Origin: an uncultured Flavobacteriaceae bacterium
GTDB taxonomy: Bacteria > Bacteroidota > Bacteroidia > Flavobacteriales > Flavobacteriaceae
Assembly (NCBI GenBank): GCA_905479095.1
Contig: CAJQLD010000090.1
Location: 1 to 38,231 of the forward strand
Reading direction: 5' to 3'
Length of the DNA stretch: 38,231 bases
Each line of letters starts with the position of its first letter. Position 1 is the stretch's first letter. Positions 15,049 to 23,954 of this stretch are shown here, piece after piece. The notes beneath the pieces are model-generated. The model saw only the letters and a program-made list of their open reading frames with translations. It searched no databases and was not told the DNA's origin. The translations under genes and the position numbers were made by a program.

Positions 15049-17158
15049 AAAAAAGGTTCAACATATTGTTTTAGAAAGTATGAGCTCTAAAGTCATTTCA
15101 AAAAAACCTTTTGAAACGGCCGAAACAATCGCAATTCAATCCAGCTATTCTGAAAAAGATACCGAAACTCTAGAACACCTAAATTTTGCAGCTGGATCCC
15201 CCCCCTTTTTAAGAGGGCCTTATAGCACGATGTATGTCCAACGCCCATGGACTATTAGACAATATGCTGGATTTTCAACAGCAGAAGATAGTAATGCTTT
15301 TTATAAAAGAAATTTAAAAGCGGGACAAAAGGGGCTTTCCGTCGCCTTTGACTTACCCACACATCGTGGGTATGATAGTGACCACGAACGGGTCGTTGGA
15401 GATGTAGGAAAAGCAGGAGTTGCCATTGATTCTGTCGAAGATATGAAATTATTATTTGACGAAATTCCTTTGGATCAAATGAGTGTTTCCATGACCATGA
15501 ATGGGGCGGTTTTGCCCATTATGGCATTTTACATCGTCGCAGCACAAGAACAAGGGGTGGAATTGCATCAATTGAGTGGCACGATTCAGAATGATATTCT
15601 AAAAGAATTTATGGTTAGAAACACCTACATATATCCACCTGAAGCATCCATGAAAATTGTGTCAGATATCTTTGAATACACGAGTAAACACATGCCAAAA
15701 TTCAATAGCATTAGTATTTCTGGGTATCATATGCAAGAAGCAGGCGCAACCGCCGATATAGAACTCGCTTATACGTTAGCAAATGGACTTGAATATATAA
15801 GAAAAGGATTAGACGCAGGACTAGATATCGATACTTTTGCACCAAGGTTATCCTTTTTCTGGGGCATCGGAATGAATCACTTTATGGAAATCGCCAAACT
15901 GCGTGCTGCACGTATGTTATGGGCTAAAATTGTACAGGAATTTAATCCAAAAAATAAAAAATCATTAGCTTTGAGAACGCACTGTCAAACCAGTGGCTGG
16001 AGCTTAACAGAACAAGATCCTTTTAACAATGTCGCTCGAACTTGTATTGAAGCGACGGCAGCTATTTTTGGAGGCACCCAAAGTTTACATACAAATGCCT
16101 TGGACGAAGCCATCGCTTTGCCCACAGATTTTTCGGCTAGGATTGCAAGAAACACACAACTTTACCTTCAAAAAGAGACTAAAATCACCAAAACAGTCGA
16201 TCCATGGGCTGGAAGTTTCTATGTTGAAAAACTGACCCACGAAATTGCTGAAAAAGCTTGGAGTCATATTGAAGAAGTGGAAGCATTAGGCGGCATGACG
16301 GATGCCATTAAAACAGGCGTTCCTAAACTGCGAATTGAAGAAGCCGCTGCCCGAAAACAAGCCCGAATCGATTCTGGCCAAGACCTTATTATCGGAGTTA
16401 ATACATACAAACTCGATAACGAAGACGCATTGCAAATTTTGGAGGTTGACAATGAACTTGTACGCTCGCAACAAATAAACCGATTAGCAACCACTAAATC
16501 CAACCGTAACTCGAAAAAGGTGAAAGAAATTTTGGAAAAAATCAGCAAAGCAGCTGGGAATGGAACCGAAAATTTATTAGCTTTAGCCGTCGAAGCTGCC
16601 AAAGAACGAGCAACATTAGGTGAAATTAGCGATGCATTGGAACACGAATTTGGACGGTATAAAGCAGACATAAAAACATTTTCAGGCGTGTACAGTAAAG
16701 AAATTAAAAACGATGTATCTTTTGAAAAAGCCAAACAATTGGCCAATAAATTTTCGAAATCCGAAGGACGTCGCCCCAGAATAATGATTGCTAAAATGGG
16801 GCAAGACGGTCATGACCGTGGTGCAAAAGTGGTGGCGACTGGCTATGCCGATTTAGGGTTTGATGTTGATATTGGCCCGCTTTTTCAAACCGCCGAAGAA
16901 GCTGCGAAACAAGCGGTTGAAAATGATGTTCATATTTTAGGAGTATCGTCATTGGCAGGTGGTCACAAAACGCTCGTCCCTAAAGTTATAGAAGCTCTAA
17001 AAGCACATGGACGCGAAGATATTATGGTCATTGTAGGGGGTGTTATTCCCAAACAAGATTATCAATATTTATTCGATGCTGGTACTATAGCTGTTTTTGG
17101 GCCAGGCACTAAAATTAGTGATGCTGCCATTACCGTTTTGGATATCTTAATAAATTAA
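15041..17158 (+). CDS. mutB: Methylmalonyl-CoA mutase large (catalytic) subunit
   Basis: 705 residues. A B12-dependent radical enzyme that rearranges methylmalonyl-CoA and succinyl-CoA in propionate, odd-chain and branched amino acid metabolism. The TIM barrel holds [22 protein letters not shown] near residue 50 (the CoA-binding block), and the C-terminal B12 domain shows D589-G-H591-D-R-G with the cobalt-ligating His591. The C-terminal VFGPGTKI closes the B12 fold. Start and stop overlap codons are shared with mutA (ATGAATAG). No epimerase or meaB chaperone gene is in the window. Confidence 0.96.
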   Translation: MNRKKVQHIVLESMSSKVISKKPFETAETIAIQSSYSEKDTETLEHLNFAAGSPPFLRGPYSTMYVQRPWTIRQYAGFSTAEDSNAFYKRNLKAGQKGLSVAFDLPTHRGYDSDHERVVGDVGKAGVAIDSVEDMKLLFDEIPLDQMSVSMTMNGAVLPIMAFYIVAAQEQGVELHQLSGTIQNDILKEFMVRNTYIYPPEASMKIVSDIFEYTSKHMPKFNSISISGYHMQEAGATADIELAYTLANGLEYIRKGLDAGLDIDTFAPRLSFFWGIGMNHFMEIAKLRAARMLWAKIVQEFNPKNKKSLALRTHCQTSGWSLTEQDPFNNVARTCIEATAAIFGGTQSLHTNALDEAIALPTDFSARIARNTQLYLQKETKITKTVDPWAGSFYVEKLTHEIAEKAWSHIEEVEALGGMTDAIKTGVPKLRIEEAAARKQARIDSGQDLIIGVNTYKLDNEDALQILEVDNELVRSQQINRLATTKSNRNSKKVKEILEKISKAAGNGTENLLALAVEAAKERATLGEISDALEHEFGRYKADIKTFSGVYSKEIKNDVSFEKAKQLANKFSKSEGRRPRIMIAKMGQDGHDRGAKVVATGYADLGFDVDIGPLFQTAEEAAKQAVENDVHILGVSSLAGGHKTLVPKVIEALKAHGREDIMVIVGGVIPKQDYQYLFDAGTIAVFGPGTKISDAAITVLDILIN

Positions 17159-17224
17159 TTACCTTTATAAAATCTTAACCGGATCTACTGACAAGTAAGT
17201 TGCAAATGAAATCCCAAATCTCAT

Positions 17225-18316
17225 ATGCTACAACCAAAAATAATAGCAATTGCTAATCAAAAAGGTGGGGTGGGTAAAACTACGACTGCTATAAATTTAT
17301 CCTGTGCTCTTGGCATTTTGGATCAAAAAGTGTTGCTTATCGATGCCGATCCACAGGCTAATGCAACTTCAGGCTTAGGAGTTTTAACAACAAACCTTAA
17401 ACATTCTATTGTAAATTTATTCCAAGGAGATGAAGATATTAATCAATCTATTTTAGAAACTTACAGTCCAAATTTAAAAATAATACCAGGATCTATTAAA
17501 CTTGCTGAACTTGAAATAAATGTTCAAAACACGAACGTCAATCGATTAAAAGAGGCGCTTTGTAAATTGAAAAGCGAATATGATTATATTATTATAGATT
17601 GTTCGCCATCATTAGGATATCTGACTTTAAATTCATTTGTCGCCTCTGACTCCATAATAATACCTGTCCAATGTGAGTTTTTCGCATTGGACGGATTAAG
17701 TAAATTACTATCTACGATTCAAAGTGTTAGAAAATCATTCAATTCAAACTTAGATATTGAAGGGATTTTAATGACAATGCATGATGAAAGATTAAGACAT
17801 AACAACCATGTTATTAATGAATTAAAAAAACATTTTAACGATCTAATATTTAAAACAATTATCAAAAGAAACGTAAGCTTAAGCGAAGCGCCTAGTTTTG
17901 GAACCAGTGTGTTTGATTACAAAGCGACCTGCGAAGGCTCAATAAATTATCTTAACCTATCTCGAGAAATTATGAAAAATCAACCCCTAGACAAACGTAA
18001 CACTTTAGGCAAAGAGTTACATCAAATCCTGAAGGACACGAACGAAAATGTTGCGTTTGCTCCTACAAATAAAGAAAGAAATTTGGATGATTATAAACCA
18101 TTTTCATTTAAAGATAAAAATTTCAGTAAGCTTTCTGGAAGCACTAAAAATGAAATAATAGCTCAATTTGGCCTAGTTTATAATGACCTACACAGCGATA
18201 TGTGGATGTATCGTGTTTCAGATAAGATTAGTCTGTTTAAAAAAAATTATCTTTATTTATATTTTGAAAAAAACAAAGTAAAACACATTCGATTAAAGCG
18301 CTTCAAGTACAGTTGA
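17225..18316 (+). CDS. ParA-like ATPase with a C-terminal extension of about 110 residues
   Basis: 363 residues. Residues 1-252 align along their whole length with the ParA next door, with well over half the positions identical by eye. The deviant Walker A KGGVGKTT at 13-20, DADPQAN at 41-47 and IDCSPSLG at 124-131 are intact, so it should be an active ATPase. After about 253 it carries a basic, polar linker followed by a compact region (about 298-363) rich in Tyr, Phe and Lys with alternating beta-like pattern (SDMWMYRV, NYLYLYFEKN). The fold is unknown; a BamE/SmpA-like small domain is only a hunch. It lies between mutB and the canonical parA, has no ParB partner of its own and no clear -7 box. 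Function is probably positioning or regulation of a cargo, not known. Confidence 0.82.
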   Translation: MLQPKIIAIANQKGGVGKTTTAINLSCALGILDQKVLLIDADPQANATSGLGVLTTNLKHSIVNLFQGDEDINQSILETYSPNLKIIPGSIKLAELEINVQNTNVNRLKEALCKLKSEYDYIIIDCSPSLGYLTLNSFVASDSIIIPVQCEFFALDGLSKLLSTIQSVRKSFNSNLDIEGILMTMHDERLRHNNHVINELKKHFNDLIFKTIIKRNVSLSEAPSFGTSVFDYKATCEGSINYLNLSREIMKNQPLDKRNTLGKELHQILKDTNENVAFAPTNKERNLDDYKPFSFKDKNFSKLSGSTKNEIIAQFGLVYNDLHSDMWMYRVSDKISLFKKNYLYLYFEKNKVKHIRLKRFKYS

Positions 18317-18368
18317 AAACTTGATTAAATTCTTAAACAAATTGGTTTTAATTCGTCGTAATTAATTG

Positions 18369-18376
18369 TATTTTTA
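18369..18376 (+). promoter_or_regulatory. Imperfect -7 box before parA
   Basis: TATTTTTA, one base off TAnnTTTG, ends 21 bases before the ATG, the same distance as the good boxes of this window. It would start the parA-parB-lepB operon. Confidence 0.35.
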
Positions 18377-18397
18377 CCTAAATATATAAAAATAATA

Positions 18398-19159
18398 ATG
18401 GGAAAACTCATTGCTATAGCAAATCAAAAAGGAGGCGTTGGAAAAACCACTACTACGGTGAATCTGGCTGCCTGTTTAGGAGCTTTAGATAAAAAAATAT
18501 TATTAATTGATGCAGACCCACAAGCTAATGCTTCATCTGGTCTCGGGATCGATGTCGATTCTGTAGAGCTTGGAACGTATCAACTCTTAGAGCATAATTG
18601 TACTGCCAAAGAAGCTATACAAAAAACATCCGCTACAAACGTGGATATCATACCAGCACATATTGATTTGGTGGCCATAGAAATTGAACTCGTTAATATG
18701 GAGAAACGGGAATATATGCTCAAACAAGCGATTGAACCTATCAAATCTAACTACGACTATATTCTTATAGATTGTGCACCTTCTCTAGGCCTATTGACTC
18801 TTAATGCACTCACAGCAGCCGATTCGGTTCTCATTCCAATTCAATGTGAGTATTTTGCACTAGAAGGCTTAGGTAAATTATTAAATACAATCAAAAGTGT
18901 TCAGAAAATTCATAATCCAGAGTTAGACATTGAAGGGCTCTTACTCACCATGTATGATTCAAGGTTACGATTGTCTAATCAAGTTGTTGAAGAGGTTCAA
19001 AACCACTTTTCAAACATGGTTTTTAAAACCATTATTCAACGCAATGTAAAACTCAGTGAAGCGCCTAGTTACGGAGAAAGTATAATTAATTATGACGTAA
19101 ATAGTAAAGGTGCTACAAATTACTTAAGTTTGGCTAAAGAAATCATCAGTAAACAGTAA
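18398..19159 (+). CDS. parA: Chromosome partitioning ATPase ParA (Soj)
   Basis: 253 residues, standard length. Walker A KGGVGKTT at 11-18, DADPQAN and IDCAPSLG are intact. It binds DNA non-specifically as an ATP dimer and, with ParB, moves the origin region. parB starts 4 bases after its stop. It is clearly the canonical partner in the parAB pair, in contrast with the extended copy 81 bases upstream. Confidence 0.95.
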   Translation: MGKLIAIANQKGGVGKTTTTVNLAACLGALDKKILLIDADPQANASSGLGIDVDSVELGTYQLLEHNCTAKEAIQKTSATNVDIIPAHIDLVAIEIELVNMEKREYMLKQAIEPIKSNYDYILIDCAPSLGLLTLNALTAADSVLIPIQCEYFALEGLGKLLNTIKSVQKIHNPELDIEGLLLTMYDSRLRLSNQVVEEVQNHFSNMVFKTIIQRNVKLSEAPSYGESIINYDVNSKGATNYLSLAKEIISKQ

Positions 19160-19163
19160 TATA

Positions 19164-20063
19164 ATGGCCAAAGCTATTAAAAAACAAGCCTTAGGACGCG
19201 GACTATCTGCTCTTTTACAGGACTCTAAAAATGACCAATCTTCTATTGAAAGTAGGAACAATAGCCCTCAAATTGGAACTATTGTTGAATTAGAATTAAA
19301 TCTAATAGAAGTCAATCCTTTTCAACCTCGAACACAATTTAAAGAAGAGGCAATCCGAGAATTAGCGTCTTCAATTCAAGAATTAGGAGTTATACAACCC
19401 ATCACCGTTCGTAAAATAGAACCTAATACCTTTCAATTAGTTTCTGGGGAACGTCGTTTTAGAGCATCAACCTTACTTGGATTAAAAACAATACCTGCAT
19501 TCATAAGATCGGCTAATGACCAAGAAGCCCTAGAGATGGCATTGGTTGAAAATATTCAAAGAGAAGATTTAGATCCTATCGAAATTGCTTTAAGCTACCA
19601 ACGTTTAATGGATGACATTCAACTGACGCAAGAGCAAATGAGTCAACGTGTTGGAAAAAAACGATCCACGATTGCTAATTATCTTCGTTTGTTAAAATTA
19701 GATCCTTTAATTCAGACTGGAATGCGTGATGGATTTATTAGTATGGGACACGGAAGAGCAATTGTTAATATTGGATCACTATCTGATCAAATTGACATCT
19801 ATAAAGAAATTTTATCAAATAAACTATCCGTTCGAGCTACAGAAATACTCGTCAAAAACTATCACAATCCAAAATCAGTAAAGCCGACAAAACAAACTGA
19901 ACTTCCTGAATTTATTCAAAATGGAGTTCAAGAAATAGCGTCCTACTTTGGTCATAAAATTGATATTAAAATGGAGAAAAATGGTAGTGGAAAAATTCAA
20001 ATTCCATTTCATTCTAAAGAAGATTATGATCGCATCTTAAAATTATTTAAAAGTGATAAATAA
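19164..20063 (+). CDS. parB: ParB-family partition protein (CTPase, DNA-binding)
   Basis: 299 residues. The typical opening KQALGRGLSALL (ParA-stimulating N-terminus) is followed by the ParB/Srx domain with NPFQPRTQF and GERRFR at 95-100 (CTP-binding), a helix-turn-helix region at about 150-210 (MSQRVGKKRSTIANYLRLL), and a C-terminal dimerisation domain. It loads at parS and slides along DNA. I saw no parS-like TGTTTCACGTGAAACA within the window. Its last 11 bases overlap the GTG start of the DUF5683 gene. Confidence 0.95.
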   Translation: MAKAIKKQALGRGLSALLQDSKNDQSSIESRNNSPQIGTIVELELNLIEVNPFQPRTQFKEEAIRELASSIQELGVIQPITVRKIEPNTFQLVSGERRFRASTLLGLKTIPAFIRSANDQEALEMALVENIQREDLDPIEIALSYQRLMDDIQLTQEQMSQRVGKKRSTIANYLRLLKLDPLIQTGMRDGFISMGHGRAIVNIGSLSDQIDIYKEILSNKLSVRATEILVKNYHNPKSVKPTKQTELPEFIQNGVQEIASYFGHKIDIKMEKNGSGKIQIPFHSKEDYDRILKLFKSDK

Positions 20064-20649
20064 GCAATGGCTCGTTATATTTTTCTGTGCATGCTCGTGG
20101 ATTAGTTTTGCTCAGGAACTCGAAGCACCACAAATTGATGAAGATGCTCAAAGTGTTTTAGAATTTGAAGGGGAAACCCCTACTGTCATAGATGCCTTAG
20201 CTCCATCAAGAGCTGCCTTTTATTCTGCGATACTTCCAGGGTTAGGCCAAGCATATAATAAAAAATATTGGAAAATTCCGATTGTTTTGGGAGCCCTTGG
20301 AACAGGAGTCTATTTTTACAACTCCAACAACAAACTCTATAAACGCTACAGATCAGCATACAAAAGACGGTTAGCTGGGTTTACGGATGACGAATTTTTT
20401 GGAACTACTGAAGTTCCAATAGTTTCAGATGAAGGACTCATTAGAGCTCAACAATCGTTAAGGCGAAATAGTGAATTATCCCTTTTAATTACGATAGGTC
20501 TTTATGCCTTAAATATTATTGATGCTAACGTTGATGCTCATTTATTACAATGGAATGTCGATAAAAATTTAGCCATCAGACCTCATTATGATTTTGAATC
20601 GTCTGATGCTTCATCACAAATGGGTCTCACATTAAACTTTAATTTTTAA
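20053..20649 (+). CDS. DUF5683 membrane-associated protein
   Basis: 198 residues from a GTG inside the parB end. A signal peptide (WLVIFFCACSWISFAQ) suggests export. A Pro/Glu-rich stretch precedes the DUF5683 block PSRAAFYSAILPGLGQAYNKKYWKIP, with a hydrophobic segment just after, and a second at about 163-175. The family is uncharacterised and is found next to parB and dapB in Bacteroidota. The 1-base gap to dapB argues for one transcript. Confidence 0.85.
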   Translation: MINKQWLVIFFCACSWISFAQELEAPQIDEDAQSVLEFEGETPTVIDALAPSRAAFYSAILPGLGQAYNKKYWKIPIVLGALGTGVYFYNSNNKLYKRYRSAYKRRLAGFTDDEFFGTTEVPIVSDEGLIRAQQSLRRNSELSLLITIGLYALNIIDANVDAHLLQWNVDKNLAIRPHYDFESSDASSQMGLTLNFNF

Positions 20650-20650
20650 A

Positions 20651-21355
20651 ATGAAAATAGCACTTTTAGGATACGGGAAAATGGGAAGAGTGATCGAGAA
20701 AATTGCGATCAGTCGTGGACATGAAGTGACGTTGAAAATTGATAAAGACAACGCTCCTTACGATATCAAAACGGTGGATGTAGCAATTAATTTCAGCACC
20801 CCCGATTCTGCGGTCAGTGCAATTAGTAGTGCGCTTTCAAATGGAATTCCAGTGATTTCGGGAACCACAGGCTGGTTATCTGAAATGGACGTTATAAAAA
20901 ACCTTTGTGACACCAAAAAAGGGGCCTTTATTTATGCTTCCAATTTTAGTTTGGGAGTGAATATATTCTTTGAACTCAATAAACATTTAGCCAAGATGAT
21001 GAAAAATCTGACGGACTATGATGTCAATCTAGAAGAAATTCATCACACCCAAAAACAAGATGCACCTTCTGGAACAGCGATTACATTGGCAGAAGGTGTA
21101 TTGGAAAATAGCGAATATGATAACTGGGGGTTAGCCCCTCTAAATGATGACAAAAAATTAGCCATCACTGCTAAACGTATCGATGATGTACCGGGAACAC
21201 ATACTGTAAATTACGATTCTACAGTCGATAGCATTTCACTCACACATACCGCTCATAACAGAGAAGGTTTTGGACTTGGTGCCGTTGTTGCCGCCGAATG
21301 GATTGTCGGAAAAACGGGTGTTTTTACAATGAATGACGTGTTAAACATTGGTTAA
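20651..21355 (+). CDS. dapB: 4-hydroxy-tetrahydrodipicolinate reductase
   Basis: 234 residues. It reduces the DapA product with NAD(P)H, the second committed step of lysine and meso-diaminopimelate synthesis, in the cytosol. Visible are the nucleotide motif GYGKMGR at 7-13, GTTGW at 71-75, and the catalytic block EIHHTQKQDAPSGTA with His131, His132 and Lys135. It is shorter than E. coli DapB, as usual for Bacteroidota. It follows DUF5683 by one base. Confidence 0.95.
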   Translation: MKIALLGYGKMGRVIEKIAISRGHEVTLKIDKDNAPYDIKTVDVAINFSTPDSAVSAISSALSNGIPVISGTTGWLSEMDVIKNLCDTKKGAFIYASNFSLGVNIFFELNKHLAKMMKNLTDYDVNLEEIHHTQKQDAPSGTAITLAEGVLENSEYDNWGLAPLNDDKKLAITAKRIDDVPGTHTVNYDSTVDSISLTHTAHNREGFGLGAVVAAEWIVGKTGVFTMNDVLNIG

Positions 21356-21416
21356 AATGCTATAAACAAATAGTACTAACCTATAAATTTAGACATTTAA
21401 ATAACTTATTTCAATT

Positions 21417-23018
21417 ATGACATTATCTCAATGGTTTATTTTTTTCTTAATCGTGCAATTAGTTCACGGATTAGGAACTTGGAAATTATACATAAAAGCA
21501 GGTCGAGGCGCATGGGAAGCATTCATACCCATTTATAATGGCATTGTATTGATGAAAATAATCAACCGTCCAACTTGGTGGGTTGCGTTGTTATTTTTAC
21601 CGGTGATCAGTTTAATCATGCTAATTATTATATGGGTCGAAACCGCTCGTAGTTTTGGAAAAAACAAATTTTCTGATACTGTATTAGCAATTTTCTCATT
21701 AGGGTTTTATAATTATTACTTAAATTATTTCGCAGATGTCAGTCACATTCCAAACAGAAGTTTACAGCCCAAATCGGGTTCAGGAGAATGGACGAGTTCT
21801 ATTTTATTTGCAATAGTTGCTGCGACAATCGTTCATACCTACTTTCTTCAGCCTTATGTGATTCCATCATCATCGCTTGAAAAATCGTTGTTAGTGGGTG
21901 ATTTTTTGATTGTTAGTAAAATGCATTACGGTCCTAGGGTCCCAATGACTACCGTTGGACTTCCAATGGTCCATGATACGATTCCGATAATAAATAAAAA
22001 ATCGTATTTATTTGACGATCAAATTGAGGCACAAAACACGTCTTTGAAAAGTAAATTGCAACTCCCCTATTTACGAATACCAGGATGGGAAACCATCAAA
22101 CGTAATGAAATCGTTGTTTTCAATCAGCCCGCAGATACACTTTTGGATATGAACGATTTTAATCCAGATAGAAATTACTATAAACCTATTGATAAAAAAA
22201 CCAACCTAGTAAAACGTTGTGTGGCGATTGCTGGAGATACGCTAGAAATAAGAGATGGGTATGTATATATCAACGGGATTCAAAACACTTTACCCTATCG
22301 TGCAAAGCTTCAATTTAGCTATGAAGTGACCTTAAAACCCGGAAAAACGTTTGAACGAAGTATTATAGAGCAATTAAAAACGCGCTATGATATTACCGAT
22401 GGCATTTATGCAATGGGAAATAAAATCATCATTCCTGCTGCGTCCGATGAGGCCGTCAAAGTGTTTAAAAACCACCCGAGTGTGGCGACAATCGACCGCT
22501 TCATAGAACCAAAAGGACAACGAGATCCTTTAGAATTTCCACATGATCCTAGTTATGATTGGAACCGCGACTTTTTTGGGCCTTTATATATTCCTGAAAA
22601 AGGCAAAACAATGGCGCTTGATCTAAAAAACCTGCCCGTTTATAAACGTCTCATTACAGAATACGAAGGAAACAGACTGTATACAAAAGGAAATCAAATT
22701 TTTATAAACGGTCAACTCTCTGATTCATATACTTTCAAACAAAATTACTATTGGATGATGGGTGACAACAGGCACAATTCTATTGATGCTCGGAGATGGG
22801 GATTTGTACCTTTTAATCATGTGGTAGGAAAGCCCGTTTTTATATGGATGAGTTGGAACACCAATGGCAAAGGGTTCAATAAAATACGATGGGATCGTGT
22901 CTTTACAACCGTTCATCCAGATGGAGAACGCACCTCTTACTTCATTCCTTTCTTAGTTTTATTAGCTGTATGGATTGGGTATAATAAATGGCGTAAAAGA
23001 AAAAACACGACCGTCTAA
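21417..23018 (+). CDS. lepB: Signal peptidase I, Bacteroidota long form
   Basis: 533 residues. It cleaves signal peptides at the outer face of the inner membrane. An extra N-terminal hydrophobic domain (residues 1-100, helices near 5-18 and 52-75, DUF5684-like) precedes the usual single anchor (128-144). The catalytic Ser is in IPSSSLEKSL (Ser153 by alignment) and the base Lys266 in LVKRCVAIAGD, with a large insertion (about 281-440) before the closing GDNRHNSIDARRWG block. The residue after the catalytic Ser is Leu where most members have Met. A weak TAAATTTA box lies 25 bases upstream of the ATG, so a separate promoter is possible in the 61-base gap. Confidence 0.93.
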   Translation: MTLSQWFIFFLIVQLVHGLGTWKLYIKAGRGAWEAFIPIYNGIVLMKIINRPTWWVALLFLPVISLIMLIIIWVETARSFGKNKFSDTVLAIFSLGFYNYYLNYFADVSHIPNRSLQPKSGSGEWTSSILFAIVAATIVHTYFLQPYVIPSSSLEKSLLVGDFLIVSKMHYGPRVPMTTVGLPMVHDTIPIINKKSYLFDDQIEAQNTSLKSKLQLPYLRIPGWETIKRNEIVVFNQPADTLLDMNDFNPDRNYYKPIDKKTNLVKRCVAIAGDTLEIRDGYVYINGIQNTLPYRAKLQFSYEVTLKPGKTFERSIIEQLKTRYDITDGIYAMGNKIIIPAASDEAVKVFKNHPSVATIDRFIEPKGQRDPLEFPHDPSYDWNRDFFGPLYIPEKGKTMALDLKNLPVYKRLITEYEGNRLYTKGNQIFINGQLSDSYTFKQNYYWMMGDNRHNSIDARRWGFVPFNHVVGKPVFIWMSWNTNGKGFNKIRWDRVFTTVHPDGERTSYFIPFLVLLAVWIGYNKWRKRKNTTV

Positions 23019-23027
23019 TACTTTGGT

Positions 23028-23642
23028 ATGACACTTCTTTACCCTACATTTTTCCCAAACGTTGCTAGCTATATGGTGATGGTACAATCCACAAATTTAG
23101 TGTTTGAAATTCAAGATTCATATCAGAAACAAACCTATAGAAACCGCTGCTATATTTATGGTGCAAATGGAAAACTAGGATTAAATATTCCAGTTCATTA
23201 TTCTCAAAAAAATCGACAAAATTCTACTGAAATCAAGATAGACAATTCGTCTAATTGGCAGTCCATTCAATGGAAATCAATTGAAAGTGCTTATAAAACT
23301 TCGCCATTTTTTGAATTTTATGAAGATGAATTTACGGTGCTATTTAATACCCCTAAAGAATTTCTGATCGCTTTTAATTTTGAATGTATTGAAGTAATCA
23401 ACCGCTGTCTGAATTTAGAAGTCATTTTCACGAAATCCGATCAATTTTCAAAATCAACCTCCGATTTAGATTATCGTTTTTTAGTCAATGCACGCAAAGA
23501 ATCCATCATTAACAATCCGAGCTACATTCAAGTATTTCAAGATAAATATGGGTTCATCAACAACTTAAGCATCTTAGATTTATTATTTAACGAGGGGCCT
23601 AACGCTTTGACGTATTTAAAACAAAATCCTATAACATTTTAG
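23028..23642 (+). CDS. WbqC-like family protein
   Basis: 204 residues. The opening YPTFFPNVASYMVMV and the following ...YQKQTYRNRCYI match the WbqC-like family, seen in polysaccharide loci and as singletons in Bacteroidota. The reaction is unknown; members are thought to be cytosolic sugar- or peptide-modifying enzymes. No signal peptide. It starts 9 bases after lepB and ends 3 bases before the DUF6122 gene, so it lies inside the parA-lepB run. Confidence 0.85.
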   Translation: MTLLYPTFFPNVASYMVMVQSTNLVFEIQDSYQKQTYRNRCYIYGANGKLGLNIPVHYSQKNRQNSTEIKIDNSSNWQSIQWKSIESAYKTSPFFEFYEDEFTVLFNTPKEFLIAFNFECIEVINRCLNLEVIFTKSDQFSKSTSDLDYRFLVNARKESIINNPSYIQVFQDKYGFINNLSILDLLFNEGPNALTYLKQNPITF

Positions 23643-23645
23643 ATA

Positions 23646-23954
23646 ATGATACAAGGACTTGTGCATTACGGGATTCATTTTTTAGGACCGTTACTGTTGG
23701 CTTTATTAGTATATAGAAAAAACTGGATCAAAACGTATGTCATTTTATTGAGTGCTTTTATCATTGATCTCGACCATTTACTGGCCACGCCAATATTTGA
23801 TCCCAATCGCTGTAGTATCGATTTCCACCCACTTCACTCCTACTTAGCAATTGGTTGCTATGTGTGTTTGCTCATTCCTTCAAAAACTCGATTGGTCGGT
23901 TTAGGCCTTTGTATACATATCCTCGCTGATTATTGCGATTGTTTATTTATCTAA
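23646..23954 (+). CDS. DUF6122 family small membrane protein
   Basis: 102 residues with three or four hydrophobic segments (about 8-22, 29-42, 67-80, 85-100) and the conserved-looking polar pieces DLDHLLATP and DFHPLHSY, whose Asp and His residues could bind metal. The family is uncharacterised. It closes the plus-strand run; its last 12 bases overlap the 3' end of the minus-strand exo/endonuclease gene. Confidence 0.8.
   Translation: MIQGLVHYGIHFLGPLLLALLVYRKNWIKTYVILLSAFIIDLDHLLATPIFDPNRCSIDFHPLHSYLAIGCYVCLLIPSKTRLVGLGLCIHILADYCDCLFI

Noticed and set aside
18398-20063. A parS centromere near parAB
   Set aside because: No sequence close to TGTTTCACGTGAAACA was seen by eye in this part or elsewhere. 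A computed search with mismatches would be decisive.
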